DNA from: Candidatus Endoriftia persephone str. Hot96_1+Hot96_2
Lineage (GTDB): Bacteria > Pseudomonadota > Gammaproteobacteria > Chromatiales > Chromatiaceae
Reading direction: 5' to 3'
Length of the DNA: 6,320 nucleotides
NCBI GenBank assembly: GCA_000168735.1
Contig: AASF01002132.1
Span: 1-6,320 of the forward strand
Shown piece after piece: positions 5,784 through 6,320 of this stretch. Below the pieces are notes generated by a model, which saw nothing but the letters and a program-made list of their open reading frames with translations, was not told where the DNA came from and searched no databases. Each line of letters begins with the position of its first letter. The stretch's first letter is position 1. The position numbers and the translations under genes are program-made.

Positions 5784-6320
5784 ATGAAGATGAGCACGCT
5801 TTTGGTCCGGGAGGAGATGACATCAATGCTTCTGTTGGGCCTGCTGACACTATCGGTGGCAGGGACCGGTCTTGGCATAATCAGCCTGCCGATGCAGAGC
5901 CTGTTGCTACTTGCCGGAATGGGGCTGTTCAGCCGCTACCTGGCGGAGTATCGGTAAGTCGCGGAGCGCGCTGGAAGGGATCTCGAGGCTTGCGGACGCA
6001 CTGAACGACGGCCACTTTGACTATCGTATCGGCTCGGCAAGCCGGGGGGGGCGCCTCGGCGATATCGCAGACCGGCTGAACAGCGCACATGGCGCGGCTG
6101 GATGGCCAACTTCGCCGGACTATCCTCCAAGGTCTGCAGGAGACCGTATCGGGTGTCTACCGTGGCATGACCGATCAGGGTGAATCCGATGCAGGGTTTT
6201 CTGCGCCCTGCTGGGGCAGGTGGATGGGTCAGTTGCAGCAGATCAGCGGCCAGGATGAAGGAACATGAACCGGACGCTCCTGCTGGCCAACCTGAGTGAG
6301 GTCAGAGGTCAAGGTTGATC
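5784..6320 (+). CDS. HAMP-domain membrane protein, possibly a methyl-accepting chemotaxis protein; frameshifted, right end cut by the window
   Basis: The N-terminus holds two hydrophobic stretches (from MLLLGLLTLSVAGTG, and SLLLLAGMGLF) joined by a very short turn, so there is almost no periplasmic domain. The frame then stops at TAA 5955-5957, but removing one T gives AEYRKSRSALEGISRLADAL, followed by GHFDYRIG and GRLGDIADRLNSA. The pattern of two amphipathic helices with a connector is HAMP-like. A second extra base near 6088 leads to MARLDGQLRRTILQGLQETV. The remainder to the edge is in mixed frames (FLRALLGQVDG, then MNRTLLLANLSEVRGQG). The methyl-accepting signalling domain or other output is not in the window, so chemoreceptor is a guess; a HAMP kinase or cyclase is equally possible. 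ATG 5826 is an alternative start. The 75-base gap after the c-di-GMP gene suggests cotranscription. Confidence 0.55.
5809..5816 (+). promoter_or_regulatory. Strong ribosome binding site within the 5' end of the HAMP gene
   Basis: GGGAGGAG stands nine bases before ATG 5826, ideal Shine-Dalgarno spacing. It favours ATG 5826 over the in-frame ATG 5784, which has a weaker AAAGGG at 5768-5773 ten bases upstream. Starting at 5826 would put the first membrane helix at the very N-terminus. Confidence 0.5.

Noticed and set aside
5681..6004. Overlapping ORF in another frame across the HAMP gene start
   Set aside because: Its product has no family motif, whereas the overlapping frame has a ribosome binding site and two membrane helices.
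22..6320. Genes as true pseudogenes in a decaying (for example symbiont) genome
   Set aside because: All located frame changes are single-base insertions and the active-site residues are preserved after repair, which is unlike natural decay with its deletions and stops. It cannot be excluded without reads.

Overview
The window reads as proteobacterial DNA carrying signal-transduction genes, all on the + strand. The protein motifs (NarX/NarL-type two-component pair, large GGDEF-EAL protein, HAMP protein) and the fairly GC-rich codon use suggest a gammaproteobacterium. That is an inference, because no rRNA, tRNA or housekeeping gene is present to fix the taxon. I see no transposase, CRISPR array, toxin-antitoxin or defence gene.

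Layout: (1) 1-21 resembles the cloning-site flank of a TOPO-type plasmid, so the natural sequence probably starts at the GATC at 22. (2) 22-852 is the 3' part of a NarX/DegS-type sensor histidine kinase: end of a PAS domain, HisKA_3 H-box and HATPase. (3) 1018-1665 is a NarL/FixJ-family response regulator. (4) 1666-1976 is non-coding and holds a 78-nt near-perfect hairpin (1691-1768), a pair of direct repeats (1807-1844) and a small inverted repeat (1864-1878). (5) About 1977-5708 is one large membrane-bound cyclic-di-GMP enzyme: a three-repeat membrane module, a periplasmic sensor region, coiled coil, GAF, PAS, GGDEF and EAL. (6) 5784 to the right edge is a HAMP protein with a short two-helix membrane hairpin, possibly a chemoreceptor, cut by the window end.

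Every gene is broken into pieces in different frames. I could place 25 single-base frameshifts, and each is explained by one extra base, often within or beside a run of the same base. After removing the extra bases, the catalytic motifs are intact and the response regulator has normal family length. The insertion-only pattern, together with the vector-like left end, points to sequencing error in a cloned fragment rather than gene decay. The annotation therefore gives each gene as a whole and notes where the frame changes.

How the genes may work together (inference): the kinase would phosphorylate the adjacent regulator. The c-di-GMP enzyme integrates membrane, periplasmic and cytoplasmic (GAF, PAS) inputs to make or break the second messenger. 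The HAMP protein downstream may be cotranscribed with it, since the gap is only 75 bases. I did not find a clearly novel system. The most unusual items are the insertion-only frameshift pattern, the vector-like edge, the polar hairpin after the regulator and the threefold repeat in the membrane module.
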